From: Paraburkholderia antibiotica
GTDB lineage: Bacteria > Pseudomonadota > Gammaproteobacteria > Burkholderiales > Burkholderiaceae
Assembly: GCF_012927125.1 (NCBI RefSeq)
Contig: NZ_JABBFZ010000004.1
Coordinates: forward strand, 248,001-312,000
Direction: 5' to 3'
Length of the DNA: 64,000 nt
This document shows, piece by piece, positions 7,665 to 17,657 of the stretch (positions are counted from its first letter, which is position 1; every line of letters starts with the position of its first letter). The notes beneath the pieces were generated by a model that ran no database searches, was not told the origin of the DNA, and was given only the letters and a program-made list of their open reading frames with translations. The position numbers and the translations under genes were made by a program.

Positions 7665-7677
7665 CCGGTTCAACCGG
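7665..7677. promoter_or_regulatory. short palindrome upstream of the MFS gene
   Basis: CCGGTT-C-AACCGG is a perfect inverted repeat in the 310-base region between the divergent lipoprotein and transporter genes. The same region has two nearby CCGTAATT/CGTAATTA repeats (about 7631-7649). It may bind an unlinked regulator; nothing else was seen there. Confidence 0.3.
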
Positions 7678-7906
7678 AAACACTGTTGCGCGCCCCTTAA
7701 CAATGCGCGCGATCCCGTACCGTTCCGCCATTCGTAATGACCGAACCGTATGGTTCACAAAAGAACTTCCGGAATCGCCATCTGGCGTCTAGTCTGTAGC
7801 GATGCCTTGCGCACCCGGGCATCCCGATCCACACACCGACCCTAGCCCCACCAAACGACCCACCCAACAGCGGCACGCACCGGTCGCCGAACCGGAGGAG
7901 ACATCG

Positions 7907-9259
7907 ATGGATCTCGAGGCACGCACCCTACATCGCGTCACGGTTCGGCTCGTGCCGTTCCTGATGCTCTGCTATTTCATCGCCTATCTGGATCGCGTGA
8001 ACGTCGGCTTCGCGGCGTTGCAGATGAACAAGGCGCTCGACCTGTCCGCCAGCGCATTCGGTTTCGGCGCCGGCGTGTTCTTTATCGCGTACTTCTTCTT
8101 CGAAGTGCCGTCGAACCTGCTGCTCGAACGCTTCGGCGCGCGGCGCTGGATCGCGCGGATCATGTTCACGTGGGGCATTCTCGCGGGCGCGATGGCGTTT
8201 ATTCCGAACCTCGCGCACCTGACCGGGCTCTCCGCCGCGCATGTGTTCTTCGGTCTGCGGATTCTGCTCGGCATCGCCGAGGCCGGTTTCTTCCCCGGCA
8301 TCATCTTTCTGCTCACGTTGTGGTTTCCGGCCGCCTATCGGGGCCGCGTGGTCGGCTACTTCATGGCGGCGATTCCGCTGTCGACGGTGATCGGCGGTCC
8401 GATCTCGGGTGCGCTGCTGTCGCTCGACGGGCTGGGCGGACTCGGCGGCTGGCAATGGCTGTATCTGATCGAGGCGCTGCCGGCGGTGCTGCTGTCGTTC
8501 GCGGTGCTGTTCTATCTGACCGACAAGCCCGCCGACGCGACCTGGCTCGCCGACGACGAACGCAACTGGCTGATCGCGCGCCAGAAGCAGGAGCGCGAGC
8601 ATCGCGAGGCGGTGCGCCATTTCAGCGTGAAGGAGGCGCTGATCAATCCGCGCGTGCTCGCGATCGCGCTGATCTACTTCGGCGCGAACGCAACCAACTA
8701 CGGCCTGAGCTTCTTCCTGCCGCAGATCGTGAAATCGTTCGGCCTCACCAATCTGCAGACGGGTTTCGTGACGTCGCTGCCGTATGTGGTCGGCCTCGCC
8801 AGCATGATTCTGTGGGGACGTCATTCGGATCGCCGGCTCGAACGCCGCTGGCACGTCGCGATCGCGCTATTCGTCGCGGCCGGCGGCATCGCGGCGGCGG
8901 CCGGGCTCGACAATCCGGTGCAGAAGATGATCGCGCTGTCGATCGCCGGCTTCGGGATTTTCGGCTGCCTGCCGGTGATCTGGACCTTGCCGGCCGCGTT
9001 CCTGTCGGGCGCGGCGGCTGCGGGCGGCATCGCCGCGATCAATTCGCTCGGCAATCTGGCGGGCTTTTTCGGGCCGTTCGCGATGGGCTGGATCAAGGAC
9101 AGCACCGGCGGCTTCGGCGCCGGGCTGCTGTGCCTCTCCGGCGCGGGACTGATCGGCATGGCGGCGGTGTTGCTGCTGCATCACGATACGTCGCTCGAAA
9201 CCGTGCATGGCAATCCGCATGCGCGTGCGGCCGGCGAAGCTGGGGTGGCGAGGTATTAG
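7907..9259 (+). CDS. MFS transporter, anion:cation symporter family
   Basis: 450-residue inner-membrane transporter with about 12 transmembrane segments. The N-terminal signature LCYFIAYLDRVNVGFAALQMNKAL and the loop LLERFGARRWIARIMFTWG identify the ACS family (tartrate, phthalate, glucarate, 4-hydroxyphenylacetate and similar carboxylates with H+). A central cytoplasmic loop (DDERNWLIARQKQEREHREAVRHFSVKEAL) separates the two six-helix halves. The open frame starts at 7802, but GGAGGAG sits just before the ATG at 7907, where homologues begin. There is no linked catabolic gene to show the substrate. Confidence 0.87.
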   Translation: MDLEARTLHRVTVRLVPFLMLCYFIAYLDRVNVGFAALQMNKALDLSASAFGFGAGVFFIAYFFFEVPSNLLLERFGARRWIARIMFTWGILAGAMAFIPNLAHLTGLSAAHVFFGLRILLGIAEAGFFPGIIFLLTLWFPAAYRGRVVGYFMAAIPLSTVIGGPISGALLSLDGLGGLGGWQWLYLIEALPAVLLSFAVLFYLTDKPADATWLADDERNWLIARQKQEREHREAVRHFSVKEALINPRVLAIALIYFGANATNYGLSFFLPQIVKSFGLTNLQTGFVTSLPYVVGLASMILWGRHSDRRLERRWHVAIALFVAAGGIAAAAGLDNPVQKMIALSIAGFGIFGCLPVIWTLPAAFLSGAAAAGGIAAINSLGNLAGFFGPFAMGWIKDSTGGFGAGLLCLSGAGLIGMAAVLLLHHDTSLETVHGNPHARAAGEAGVARY

Positions 9260-9469
9260 GCGGTATTGGCGGAGTTCGGGGTTGGGACGTAGGAGGCGGG
9301 GCGGTCACGCCCACCGTGCCGTTTTCAGGCTTTTGCCTTCAGTCCCTGGCCCTCTTCTCTTTTCAGCGCTGTTTTCGGCGCTGTTTCAGCACGGTCTTCG
9401 GCCCCCGCTCGCCTCACAGGCAATTCACGCGCGATTCAACGCGGCCCAGGCTCTGCGCCTCAGCCGCGT

Positions 9470-12004
9470 TCAGTTCGCTCCACCACCATTATTGGTCGCA
9501 TCGCCGCCCTGACCGCCCGCATCGGACGGCACGACGTCGTCCGGCGTCGGGGTCGGCGCGAGCGCCGCGGCACCGCCGCCATGTGTTTCCCCATCGACGC
9601 CATTACCCGTCGCTGAGGTCGTCGGCGTCGCCACGAGGCCCGGCGCCGGCAGCAGCGGCGGCAACGCGCGCGGCTCGCTTGCCGCCGTGGACGCGGGCGC
9701 GCCCGCCGTCTCCTGCACGGCCGACGCAGCGGAAGCCGCTGCCTGCGCCGGCTCGGCCGTCGTCTCCGGCGCCCGGCGCACCGGGTTACGCACGACCACC
9801 TGCTTGTCCTGCCCCGGCGCGCGCGAAAACAGATGCTCGAACCAGTCGCGCAGACGTTCGGTCCGCTCGGCGAACCAGCCGGGCTGCTGCTCGGTATCGA
9901 ATTTCAGGTGGCTGTCCACCAGCCGCGAGCGTTGCGCGCGCTGGAAGAAATCGCCGACGATCGGCAGCGCGCTATGTGCACCCTGCCCCCAGTAATCGCT
10001 GCGCAGCGTCACGCGGCTGTCGTTGAAGCCGACCCACGCGCCCGCCACCAGTTGCGGCTGGATCAGCATGAACCAGCCGTCCGCGTTGCCCTGGGTCGTG
10101 CCGGTCTTGCCGGCGACGTCGCCGCGCACGCCGAAGCGCGTACGGATACTCGCGCCGGTGCCGCGGCTGACGACGTCGCGCATCACATCGACGAGCGTGC
10201 GCGCGGTATCGGCGGGCAGCTCGCGTTTCGGTGAGGCCGGCGCGAATTCGGCGAGCACGTTGCCATTGCGGTCCTCGATGCGCGTGACCATCAGCGGCTC
10301 GACGTAGCTGCCGAGGTTCGCGATCGTCCCGTACGCCGACACCATTTCCTTCAGCGTGACCGGGCTCGTGCCGAGCGCCAGCGACGGCACCGGGTCGAGC
10401 TGGCTGTCGCGTACACCCATCGCGCGCGCAAGCTTCGCGACCTTGTTCGGGCCGACCGTCTGCATCACCTGCGCGGTGATGCGATTGCGCGAATACGCGA
10501 GCGCGTCGCGCAGACTGATCTCGCGGCCGCTCGGCTCATCCTCGTCGCTCGGCTTCCAGATTTCGCCGCCGGTGAGCTGGATTTCGACCGGGTTGTCGGG
10601 CAGCTTGTCGTCGGGTTTCGCGCCCGCCTCGAAGGCCGCCGCGTAGACGAACGGCTTGAAGGTCGAGCCCGGCTGACGGCGTGCCTGCTGCACGTGATCG
10701 AACGGATCCTCGGCGAAGTCGCGGCTGCCGACCCAGGCCTTGATCTCGCCGGTGCGCGGGTCCATCGCGAGGAAGTCGGCCTGCACGCGCGTCTTCGTCT
10801 CGCAGACGTTCTGCACGAGCTTGCGGTCGGCCAGCAGACGTTTCAGTGCGTCGTCGTCGGACAGGCCGGTGTCTTTGGCCGCCTTGAAGTCGGGCGTTTC
10901 GCGCAGGAACGTGCGCAGCAGATCCTTGTCCGCCGAGCAGCCGGCGCGCGTGCCCCACGCCGAGTTCGCGATGCCCTGCAACTGGTTGCCCTGCAGCGTG
11001 ACCGCCTGGTTGGCCATCGTCTGCAGACGCGAATCGAGCGTCGTGCGCACGACGAGGCCATCGGAATAGATGTTGTAGTCGTTGCGATCGGCCCATGCGA
11101 CCAGCCATTTACGCAACTGCTGCGTGAAGTGCGGCGCGGGTCCGGGCGGCTCGACCTGACGCTCGAAGTCGAGGCGCAGCGGCTTGCGGCTCAGGTTGTC
11201 GTACTGGGCCGGCGTCAGCTTGCCGTACTTGGCCAGTTGCCCGAGCACCGTATTGCGCCGCTGCAACGCGCGCTCCGGATTCAGCACCGGGTTGTAGTAC
11301 GCATTGCCCTTCAGCATGCCGGTCAGCGTCGCCGCTTCGAGCACGTTCAGATCGGACGCGGATTTGTCGAAATAGGTGCGCGCGGCCATCTCGATGCCGT
11401 ACGCGTTGTACAGGAACGGCACCGTGTTCAGGTAGGTTTCGAGGATTTCGTCCTTGGTGTAGAACGCTTCGATTTTCAGCGCGGTGATCGCTTCCTTCAG
11501 CTTGCGCGTGAGCGTCGGCGCGCGGCCGATTTCGTCGGGGTACAGATTGCGCGCGAGCTGCTGCGTGATCGTCGAGCCGCCCTGACGGTCGCCCGAAAAC
11601 GTGTGCAGCGCGGCCGACGCGGTGCGCCGCCAGTCGAGGCCGAAATGCTGGTAGAAGCGGTGATCCTCGGTGGCGATCAGCGCGTTGACGACGTTCGGCG
11701 AGATGTCCTTCAGCTTCACCCACTCGCGGTTCGACGGCTTGAATTCGGCGAGCAGCTTGCCGTCGGCCGAGAGAATCTGCGCGGGCTGCTCGATCTTCGC
11801 CTTGCGGATGTCGCCGATGCTCGGCGTGAACGGAATCAGCAGCAACACGTACAGCACGAACAGCACCGGCAGCGCCGCGAGCCCCCACGCAAAGGTGCGG
11901 CGGGTCGGGTGGCGCAGATGCCACCAGCCCTTCGCGACGAGCGGGTTCGCGAGGGTCAGCCCTTTGTCGAGGGCCGCGAGTAAGGAGGAGATGAGGCGCT
12001 TCAC
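9470..12004 (-). CDS. class A penicillin-binding protein (PBP1-type)
   Basis: 844-residue bifunctional peptidoglycan synthase: glycan-strand polymerisation plus peptide cross-linking in the periplasm. One N-terminal membrane anchor lies at about 39-60. The GT51 domain has EDHRFYQHFG (catalytic Glu113) and GGSTITQQLARNLY. The transpeptidase domain has the serine motif STFK (Ser447-Lys450), SRN (505-507) and KTGT (633-636), so all active sites are intact. A Cys-containing insert (about 340-405) separates the two. The last 100 residues are a Pro/Ala/Thr/Gly-rich low-complexity tail ending NNGGGAN. The start codon is a GTG; its ribosome site is weak. It is divergent from fabV and not in an operon here. 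Confidence 0.92.
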   Translation of the reverse strand: MKRLISSLLAALDKGLTLANPLVAKGWWHLRHPTRRTFAWGLAALPVLFVLYVLLLIPFTPSIGDIRKAKIEQPAQILSADGKLLAEFKPSNREWVKLKDISPNVVNALIATEDHRFYQHFGLDWRRTASAALHTFSGDRQGGSTITQQLARNLYPDEIGRAPTLTRKLKEAITALKIEAFYTKDEILETYLNTVPFLYNAYGIEMAARTYFDKSASDLNVLEAATLTGMLKGNAYYNPVLNPERALQRRNTVLGQLAKYGKLTPAQYDNLSRKPLRLDFERQVEPPGPAPHFTQQLRKWLVAWADRNDYNIYSDGLVVRTTLDSRLQTMANQAVTLQGNQLQGIANSAWGTRAGCSADKDLLRTFLRETPDFKAAKDTGLSDDDALKRLLADRKLVQNVCETKTRVQADFLAMDPRTGEIKAWVGSRDFAEDPFDHVQQARRQPGSTFKPFVYAAAFEAGAKPDDKLPDNPVEIQLTGGEIWKPSDEDEPSGREISLRDALAYSRNRITAQVMQTVGPNKVAKLARAMGVRDSQLDPVPSLALGTSPVTLKEMVSAYGTIANLGSYVEPLMVTRIEDRNGNVLAEFAPASPKRELPADTARTLVDVMRDVVSRGTGASIRTRFGVRGDVAGKTGTTQGNADGWFMLIQPQLVAGAWVGFNDSRVTLRSDYWGQGAHSALPIVGDFFQRAQRSRLVDSHLKFDTEQQPGWFAERTERLRDWFEHLFSRAPGQDKQVVVRNPVRRAPETTAEPAQAAASAASAVQETAGAPASTAASEPRALPPLLPAPGLVATPTTSATGNGVDGETHGGGAAALAPTPTPDDVVPSDAGGQGGDATNNGGGAN

Positions 12005-12247
12005 GTGCTGTCGTCGGCTGGGAAAGGCGCAATCGTATCAAGATGTGGCGCGTGCACCGATTTTTTGCCGGGGTTCGCGCATATCGCCGTGCTTTGCCGG
12101 ACCGACGCACGGTCTTGCGGCCGCCTTTAAGGACACCGGTGACGACGCCCTCAGGGACGCCGGCGAGCACGACCCGCCACGGCCCTTCCCTACCCCCATG
12201 CCCCTTCCGCCACAGAGCCCGATGCCCGGCCCCCGCGGCGGGGCCAC

Positions 12248-12253
12248 TATAAT
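12248..12253 (+). promoter_or_regulatory. -10 element of the fabV promoter
   Basis: A perfect TATAAT lies 28 bases before the fabV ATG, giving a leader of about 20 bases. I see no good -35 hexamer; instead a GC-rich inverted repeat (GGCCCC near 12228 with GGGGCC near 12240) is directly upstream. Confidence 0.45.
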
Positions 12254-12280
12254 GTCGCCAATTCCGACAAGAGGTGCTTC

Positions 12281-13477
12281 ATGATCATCAAACCGCGTGT
12301 GCGTGGCTTCATCTGTGTATCGACCCATCCGACCGGCTGCGAAGCCAACGTCAAGGAACAGATCGAGTATGTGAAGGCACGCGGCCCCATCGCCAACGGC
12401 CCGAAGAAGGTGCTCGTGATCGGCGCGTCGACCGGCTACGGTCTGGCCGCGCGCATCAGCGCCGCGTTCGGCTCGGGCGCGGACACCCTCGGCGTGTTCT
12501 TCGAGCGTGCCGGCAGCGAAACCAAGGCCGGCACCGCCGGCTGGTACAACACCGCCGCGTTCGAAAAGTTCGCCACCGCCGAAGGCCGGTACGCGACCAG
12601 TATCAACGGCGATGCGTTCTCCGACGAAGTCAAGGCGCGCACGATCGAAGTCATCAAGCGCGATCTCGGCCAGGTCGACCTCGTCGTCTATAGCCTCGCG
12701 GCGCCGAAGCGCCAGCATCCGAAGACGGGCGAAGTGTTCAGCTCGGTGCTGAAGCCGATCGGCAAGGCGGTCAACCTGCGCGGCATCGATACCGACAAGG
12801 AAGTGATCAAGGAAACCGTGCTCGAACCGGCGACGCCGGAAGAAATCGCGCAGACGGTCGCGGTAATGGGCGGCGAGGACTGGCAGATGTGGATGGACGC
12901 GCTGGGCGAAGCCGGCGTGCTCGCCGACGGTGCGAAGACCACCGCATTCACCTACCTCGGCGAGAAGATCACCCACGACATCTACTGGAACGGCTCGATC
13001 GGCGCGGCCAAGAAGGATCTCGACCAGAAGGTGCTCGGCATCCGCGAAAAGCTCGCGGCCAGGGGCGGCGATGCGCGCGTCGCGGTGCTGAAGGCGGTCG
13101 TCACGCAAGCCAGCTCGGCCATTCCGATGATGCCGCTGTATCTGTCGCTGCTGTTCAAGGTGATGAAAGAGCAAGGCACGCACGAAGGTTGTATCGAGCA
13201 GGTCTATGGCCTGTACAAGGACAGCCTCTACGGCAGCCAGCCGCATATCGACGACGAAGGCCGTCTGCGCGCGGACTACAAGGAACTCGATCCGTCGGTG
13301 CAAGTCCGCGTGCAGGAACTCTGGAATCAGGTCACCAACGACAATATCTACGAACTCACCGATTTCGCCGGCTACAAGACCGATTTCCTGCGTCTGTTCG
13401 GTTTTGAAATGAAGGGCGTCGATTACGACGCGGACGTCAATCCGGACGTACAGATTCCGAATCTGGTGCAGGTTTGA
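12281..13477 (+). CDS. fabV: FabV-type enoyl-[ACP] reductase (NADH)
   Basis: 398-residue single-domain enoyl-ACP/trans-2-enoyl-CoA reductase that carries out the last step of each fatty-acid elongation cycle in the cytoplasm. It starts [17 protein letters not shown] as in known FabV proteins, has the NADH-binding [16 protein letters not shown] segment at 44-59, VYSLAAPKR at about 136-144, and the extended FabV active site Tyr-x8-Lys, here Tyr235 and Lys244 in [13 protein letters not shown]. The C-terminal half contains a Met-rich [18 protein letters not shown] segment. FabV is naturally insensitive to triclosan, unlike FabI. It has its own TATAAT promoter and a strong terminator 5 bases after the stop, so it is a single-gene unit. 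Confidence 0.95.
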   Translation: MIIKPRVRGFICVSTHPTGCEANVKEQIEYVKARGPIANGPKKVLVIGASTGYGLAARISAAFGSGADTLGVFFERAGSETKAGTAGWYNTAAFEKFATAEGRYATSINGDAFSDEVKARTIEVIKRDLGQVDLVVYSLAAPKRQHPKTGEVFSSVLKPIGKAVNLRGIDTDKEVIKETVLEPATPEEIAQTVAVMGGEDWQMWMDALGEAGVLADGAKTTAFTYLGEKITHDIYWNGSIGAAKKDLDQKVLGIREKLAARGGDARVAVLKAVVTQASSAIPMMPLYLSLLFKVMKEQGTHEGCIEQVYGLYKDSLYGSQPHIDDEGRLRADYKELDPSVQVRVQELWNQVTNDNIYELTDFAGYKTDFLRLFGFEMKGVDYDADVNPDVQIPNLVQV

Positions 13478-13481
13478 TGAT

Positions 13482-13520
13482 CGAAGGGGGCGGTATTGCG
13501 ATGTCGCCCCCTTCGTTTTT
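13482..13520 (+). terminator. intrinsic terminator of fabV
   Basis: CGAAGGGGGCG (13482-13492) pairs perfectly with CGCCCCCTTCG (13505-13515), followed by TTTTT. It begins 5 bases after the fabV stop. Confidence 0.85.
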
Positions 13521-13576
13521 CTGCATGTTGTCTTCCCCGCTTCGTTCCTGAGCGCTTCTCTGCGCTGTTCTCTTCC

Positions 13577-14233
13577 CTACTCTGTCTTTGCGTCGCCGAC
13601 TTGGCGTGACTGCGCGACATAGCCGTCCACCGCCCGCATTACCCGCGCTTCCAGCACCACCGCATCGCGTTCGTCGCGCTCGCCGGCGTAATCGACCATG
13701 CCGCGCACGATCGCGAGCAGATCGTGCGCCACGAGGCTGACGTCGTGCAGTTTGGGCGCGCCCGGCTTGCGGCCCAATGCATCGACGAGCGCCGCGTGCA
13801 CGGTATCGGTGATCCGCTGATCGCGCTCGCCGACCGGCAACCGACGCTCCTCGAAATCGATGATCCGTGCGAGCACCGGCCGGCGCATCTGATGCGCGAC
13901 CGCCGCACGCACCAGCGCCCGCACGCAGTCGCGCGAGTTCTCGAGTAAGGTCGCGGCGTCGATGTCGGCTGCCAGTTGCGCGGTCTCGCGCTCGATCAAT
14001 GCGACGGTCAGCGCGTCGCGATTCGGAAAGTACTGATACAGCGAGCCGATGCTGACGCCGGCGCGTTGCGCGACCGCGTTGGTCGTATAGCCATCGAGTC
14101 CTAACGTCTCCAGAATGCGGGCCGCCGCTTCGAGCACGGCCTCGACGGTTTGCGCGGAACGTCGCTGAACCGGCATCTTGCGGGGTTTCAACTGTGGGGG
14201 CTTGGGCTGCGGTGCGGCGGTCGATTTCGGCAT
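13577..14233 (-). CDS. TetR-family transcriptional regulator
   Basis: 218 residues. After a Pro/Lys-rich 25-residue lead, RSAQTVEAVLEAAARILETLG begins the TetR DNA-binding domain, and the recognition helix is in TTNAVAQRAGVSIGSLYQYFPNRDALTVALIERE. The all-helical C-terminal half (about 80-200) is the ligand/dimer domain and cannot be assigned a ligand. The ATG at 14233 is used here; the ATG at 14176 (MPVQRRSAQ) is a plausible shorter start, as many relatives begin close to the helix. The ORF frame extends further upstream to 14473 but without a credible start signal. No obvious target gene is adjacent. Confidence 0.83.
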   Translation of the reverse strand: MPKSTAAPQPKPPQLKPRKMPVQRRSAQTVEAVLEAAARILETLGLDGYTTNAVAQRAGVSIGSLYQYFPNRDALTVALIERETAQLAADIDAATLLENSRDCVRALVRAAVAHQMRRPVLARIIDFEERRLPVGERDQRITDTVHAALVDALGRKPGAPKLHDVSLVAHDLLAIVRGMVDYAGERDERDAVVLEARVMRAVDGYVAQSRQVGDAKTE

Positions 14234-14303
14234 GGCGGAAATGCGAGGTTCGAATACGAGTGACCGCTCGTATTCTATTCCCGCTTTCGCGAGACTCGCA
14301 CGC

Positions 14304-14648
14304 TCAACACGGATACGCGCCCTGCAGCGCACGCAGAATCGCGAGGCCGATCGGGAAGTCGTCGGAGATGCCCGGATGATTCGCGAAGAACGCGTCGAGC
14401 ATCGGATAAACGGTCTGGTTGCCGATCGCGAGCGTTTGCGGCGGACAGAACAACGGCGGACGTTTCTGCGCAACCAGGTCGCCGTTGGCCCAACCGAGCG
14501 CGTTGATCGTGCCGGTGATGTACGCCGCGTAGATCGAATTGTTATCGGTGTGCGCCCATTTTTTGTATTGTGCGGCCGTCATCTCGGCGCTCGCGTTCAG
14601 AGTGAAGCACGCCATCAGCACAGCCAGCGCGAATTTCGTTGCCCGCAT
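14304..14648 (-). CDS. secreted Rap1a/Tai-like protein
   Basis: 114 residues. A signal peptide (MRATKFALAVLMACFTLNASA) is followed by a small domain: KKWAHTDNNSIYAAYITGTINALG, then LFCPPQTLAIGNQTVYPMLDAFFANHPGISDDFPIGLAILRALQGAYPC. The pattern helix with tyrosine/glycine, FC-P, NHP and a terminal ALxxAYPC resembles the Rap1a/Tai immunity fold (periplasmic inhibitors of type VI amidase effectors), which keeps the same two cysteines. No effector or secretion gene is nearby, so it may be an orphan immunity gene or a relative with another job. The ATG at 14648 follows GAAGGTCC; the upstream ATG at 14687 would bury the signal. Confidence 0.6.
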   Translation of the reverse strand: MRATKFALAVLMACFTLNASAEMTAAQYKKWAHTDNNSIYAAYITGTINALGWANGDLVAQKRPPLFCPPQTLAIGNQTVYPMLDAFFANHPGISDDFPIGLAILRALQGAYPC

Positions 14649-14773
14649 CGTTGGACCTTCAATGTCGCTAAATGAAATGGCCGTCATTGTAGGGGATGCG
14701 GGGTGTGCCGCGCAGAAGCATCCCGCGTAATAAATTCGTCAGAATTGGCGATGATTTTCGTAAGCGGCGCCAA

Positions 14774-15397
14774 TCACGGCGTGCCATTACGGCAATACGC
14801 GCGATACCCGTCGCGCTCGGCGAGTCTCGCCATATACGCAGCGAGTGCCGGAAAGTCGTCGTGCTGTAGCGGCGTTTCGAACCAGCGGTTCGCCGACAGC
14901 GCGATCGGAATATCCGCCAGCGAAAACGCGTTTCCCGCGATAAACGCACCGGTACGCACGAGCTGCTGCTCGACGATCGCCATGTGCGCCGACCAGTTCG
15001 CACACGACGCCGCGATCTGCCGCGCATCCTGATGCTCGGGCGAGCGCCGCACCAGCGCGAGAAACGCGTAGCTCCACGAGCGGTTCAGCTCGCTTGCCTG
15101 CCAGTCGATCCATTGATCGCAGCGCGCCCGTTCGAGCGGATCGGCCGGATACAGCCAGTCGCCGCGATAGCGGTTCGCCAGATAGCGGATGATCGAGTTC
15201 GACTCCCACAGCACGAACTCGCCGTCGCGAATCACCGGGACCATCGCGTTGGGATTGAGCGCACGAAACTCGGGGACGTCGGTGGAACGGAAACCCGAGC
15301 CCCAGTCTTCCTGTTCGAACGCAAGGCCGAGTTCCGCGCAGGTCCACAGCACCTTGCGCACGTTGATCGAAGTGGTCTTGCCGAGGATCTGCAGCAT
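14774..15397 (-). CDS. glutathione S-transferase
   Basis: 207 residues with the two-domain GST fold. The N-terminal thioredoxin-like domain contains [25 protein letters not shown] (substrate/GSH end of strand 1), the cis-proline segment [12 protein letters not shown] and the glutathione gamma-glutamyl contact [14 protein letters not shown]. The C-terminal helical domain (about 88-200) has the folding motif [15 protein letters not shown]. The first-strand residue is Ser/Thr rather than Tyr, typical of bacterial theta/beta-like classes. It probably conjugates or reduces electrophiles in the cytoplasm; the substrate is unknown. It lies between a secreted Rap1a-like gene and a LysR gene on the same strand without obvious coupling. 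Confidence 0.9.
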   Translation of the reverse strand: MLQILGKTTSINVRKVLWTCAELGLAFEQEDWGSGFRSTDVPEFRALNPNAMVPVIRDGEFVLWESNSIIRYLANRYRGDWLYPADPLERARCDQWIDWQASELNRSWSYAFLALVRRSPEHQDARQIAASCANWSAHMAIVEQQLVRTGAFIAGNAFSLADIPIALSANRWFETPLQHDDFPALAAYMARLAERDGYRAYCRNGTP

Positions 15398-15512
15398 GAG
15401 AGCGTGGGTCCGTGTGTAGGGTGGATTGAACGACGGGTAAGGTAAACGAAGCGATGCGATGTAACGCCGGCACTGGCGCCGCCAGCCAGTTTGCCGTGCG
15501 CGCGACGCGCCG

Positions 15513-16412
15513 TCACGCGCTCTTCAGCGTCGCCTGCTCGCGAATCATGTCGTAGAGCGCCTGCGCGGCCGGCGACAGCTGCGCGGTCTTGCGCGCGACC
15601 AGCACCAGCGTGCGCGACACCGTCGGCTGGATCAGCTCGACGGTGCGCACGCTCGGGTACGCGCCCTTCTGCAACGCGAGCGCCGGCACCACCGCCGCGC
15701 CGACGCGTTGAGCGACGAGCCCGACCGCGGTCGAGCTGCGCTGCACCTCGTAGAACGAGCGCAGCGCGAGTTCGCTCGATTCCAGCGCCACGTCGAGCAA
15801 CGCGCGGTTGCCACTGACCTCGCCGGCGAAAATCAGCGGATACGCCTGCAACTGCCGCCACGCGATGCGCCGCCGCTTCGCGAGCGGATGCGCCTCGTGG
15901 CAGATCAGCACGTAGCGGTCTTCGGTGAGCGGCACGGTGGCGAGATCGGCATGATGCTCGCGCGCGATGTTGATGCCGAACTCGACCTCGCGGCGCAACA
16001 CGGCCTCCTCCACCGCCGACGATGCGTGATCGAGAATCTTGATGCGGTTGTGCGGATAGCGCGCCGAATATGCCTGCAGAATGCGCGGTAAATACTGCAC
16101 GCCGACGGTCGGCACGCACGCGATCGACACGTCGCCGCGCTGCGCCATACCCGTTTCGCGGATTTCGACCAGCGCATCGGCCAGTTCGCCGAGCAGCCGG
16201 CGCGCCTGCGGCAGAAAACTGCGACCGATTTCGGTCAGCGCCATCGAGCGTGTGGTGCGTTCGATCAGCGTGACGCCGAGATAGGTTTCGAGCTTGCGTA
16301 GCCGCTGCGTGATCGCGGTTTGCGTCACGTGCAGCGCATCCGCCGCACCCTGGAAGCTGCCGCGATCGGCAATCGCGACGAAAGCCTGCACGCCGAGGGT
16401 GTCGATTTTCAT
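15513..16412 (-). CDS. LysR-family transcriptional regulator
   Basis: 299 residues. The N-terminal winged helix-turn-helix is clear ([56 protein letters not shown], about 8-65) and is followed by the periplasmic-binding-protein-like effector domain from about 90 ([29 protein letters not shown]). Start: ATG at 16412. It is divergent from the trans-aconitate methyltransferase gene with a 95-base gap; LysR proteins often regulate the divergent neighbour, so tam is the first candidate target. The effector is unknown. Confidence 0.9.
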   Translation of the reverse strand: MKIDTLGVQAFVAIADRGSFQGAADALHVTQTAITQRLRKLETYLGVTLIERTTRSMALTEIGRSFLPQARRLLGELADALVEIRETGMAQRGDVSIACVPTVGVQYLPRILQAYSARYPHNRIKILDHASSAVEEAVLRREVEFGINIAREHHADLATVPLTEDRYVLICHEAHPLAKRRRIAWRQLQAYPLIFAGEVSGNRALLDVALESSELALRSFYEVQRSSTAVGLVAQRVGAAVVPALALQKGAYPSVRTVELIQPTVSRTLVLVARKTAQLSPAAQALYDMIREQATLKSA

Positions 16413-16507
16413 TAGAAAAATGCAGCAATCGGAAGAATAAATTCATTTTACTCTGCGTGCCGATCTGCCGAAAATGAGCGCACCGAACCCCACGAAGGAG
16501 CAAAAAA

Positions 16508-17308
16508 ATGACCGGGACCACCCTGCCCGAACCCAGCGACTGGCACGCGAAGCAGTACGTGCTGTTCGAGAACGAGCGCACGCGTCCGGTGCGCGATCTG
16601 CTCGCCGCAGTGCCGACGGAAGGCGCGCGGCTCGCGGTCGATATCGGCTGCGGGCCGGGCAATTCGACCGAGGTGCTGGCCGCGCGTCTGCCGGGCGCGT
16701 CGATCAGCGGAATCGACAGTTCCACCGACATGATCGCGGCGGCTCGCGAGCGCCTGCCGCAATTCGGTTTCGAGGTCAGTGATATTTCGACGTGGGACGC
16801 GCGTGGACCGTATGACGTGATCCTCGCGAACGCGGTGCTGCAATGGGTGCCGGACCACGAGCGGCTGTTTCCGGCGCTGGTCGACAAGCTCGCGGCCGGC
16901 GGCACGCTGGCGGTGCAGATGCCCGACAATCTCGACGAACCGGCGCACCGGCTGCTGCGCGAGATCGCCGCCGACGGCCCGTGGGCGCCGCAACTGAAGG
17001 GCGTTGAGCGCACCATGCGCCACGGCGCGGCCTGGTATTACGCGCTGCTCAAGCCGCTGTGCACGCGCGTCGACGTGTGGCGCACCGTCTATCACCACCC
17101 GCTCGCGGGCGGCGCGGACGCGGTGGTCGAGTGGTTCAAGGGCAGCGCGCTGCGGCCGTTCATCGCCCCGCTCGATGCCTCCGCGCGCGACGCCTTCCTG
17201 CAACGCTATCGCGACGAAATCGCCAAGGCCTATCCGGCGCTCGACGACGGCACCGTGCTGCTGCCGTTTCCGCGGCTCTTCATCGTCGCGACGCGCGGGG
17301 ATCGCTGA
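16508..17308 (+). CDS. tam: trans-aconitate 2-methyltransferase
   Basis: 266-residue class I SAM-dependent methyltransferase that methylates trans-aconitate, a spontaneous by-product that inhibits aconitase, in the cytoplasm. Family features: WHAKQYVLFENERTRPVRDLL near the N-terminus, the SAM-binding motif LAVDIGCGPGNSTEVLA at about 42-58, the acidic residue in SGIDSSTDMIAAA, and the typical NAVLQWVPDH post-motif. The C-terminal VWRTVYHHPL and the LLPFPRLFIVA ending also match Tam. AAGGAG lies 7 bases before the ATG. Divergent LysR gene upstream. Confidence 0.92.
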   Translation: MTGTTLPEPSDWHAKQYVLFENERTRPVRDLLAAVPTEGARLAVDIGCGPGNSTEVLAARLPGASISGIDSSTDMIAAARERLPQFGFEVSDISTWDARGPYDVILANAVLQWVPDHERLFPALVDKLAAGGTLAVQMPDNLDEPAHRLLREIAADGPWAPQLKGVERTMRHGAAWYYALLKPLCTRVDVWRTVYHHPLAGGADAVVEWFKGSALRPFIAPLDASARDAFLQRYRDEIAKAYPALDDGTVLLPFPRLFIVATRGDR

Positions 17309-17657
17309 TAGTCGGCGCCGGGCGCGTTCCCGGCGCTCATCGACGCCAGCGCGTTTTTCATCAGCCCGTCCCTGCTCGCGGACGCTTGTCGGACGGGCGT
17401 TTCCGCGTCGCGTGCGCGCGCCGCGTCACGCCTCGCCTTGACCTCGTTCTGACCTCGCTCCACGCGCTGCCCCTCCCTCGCCGATCGTCTGCTCGTACCC
17501 TGTTCATGCGTTGCCGCCAGCGTTCCGCGCTCGTGCCGCGCGCCAGGGTTGGTCGGGAATTGCCGCCCGGGAATATCGCGTGCTAATGTGTGTTGAAAGC
17601 GGAGGACGGCGCCCTGCCGCCCTCACCGGGAAGCCATTTACTGCAGCGAGCGTCGCC
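17309..17657. other. intergenic region after tam
   Basis: 349 bases without a convincing gene. A weak terminator-like stem lies at 17364-17402 (GCCCGTCC with GGACGGGC, loop of 19, then GTTT). Short frames across it have no start signal. The TTG/ATG frame of the next gene runs back to 17511, but its real start is placed at 17658. Confidence 0.4.

Noticed and set aside
10694..11983. A 429-residue plus-strand frame opposite the class A PBP gene
   Set aside because: Arg/Gln/His-rich sequence without any domain, and the opposite strand is a complete PBP with all motifs; it is a GC-bias shadow.
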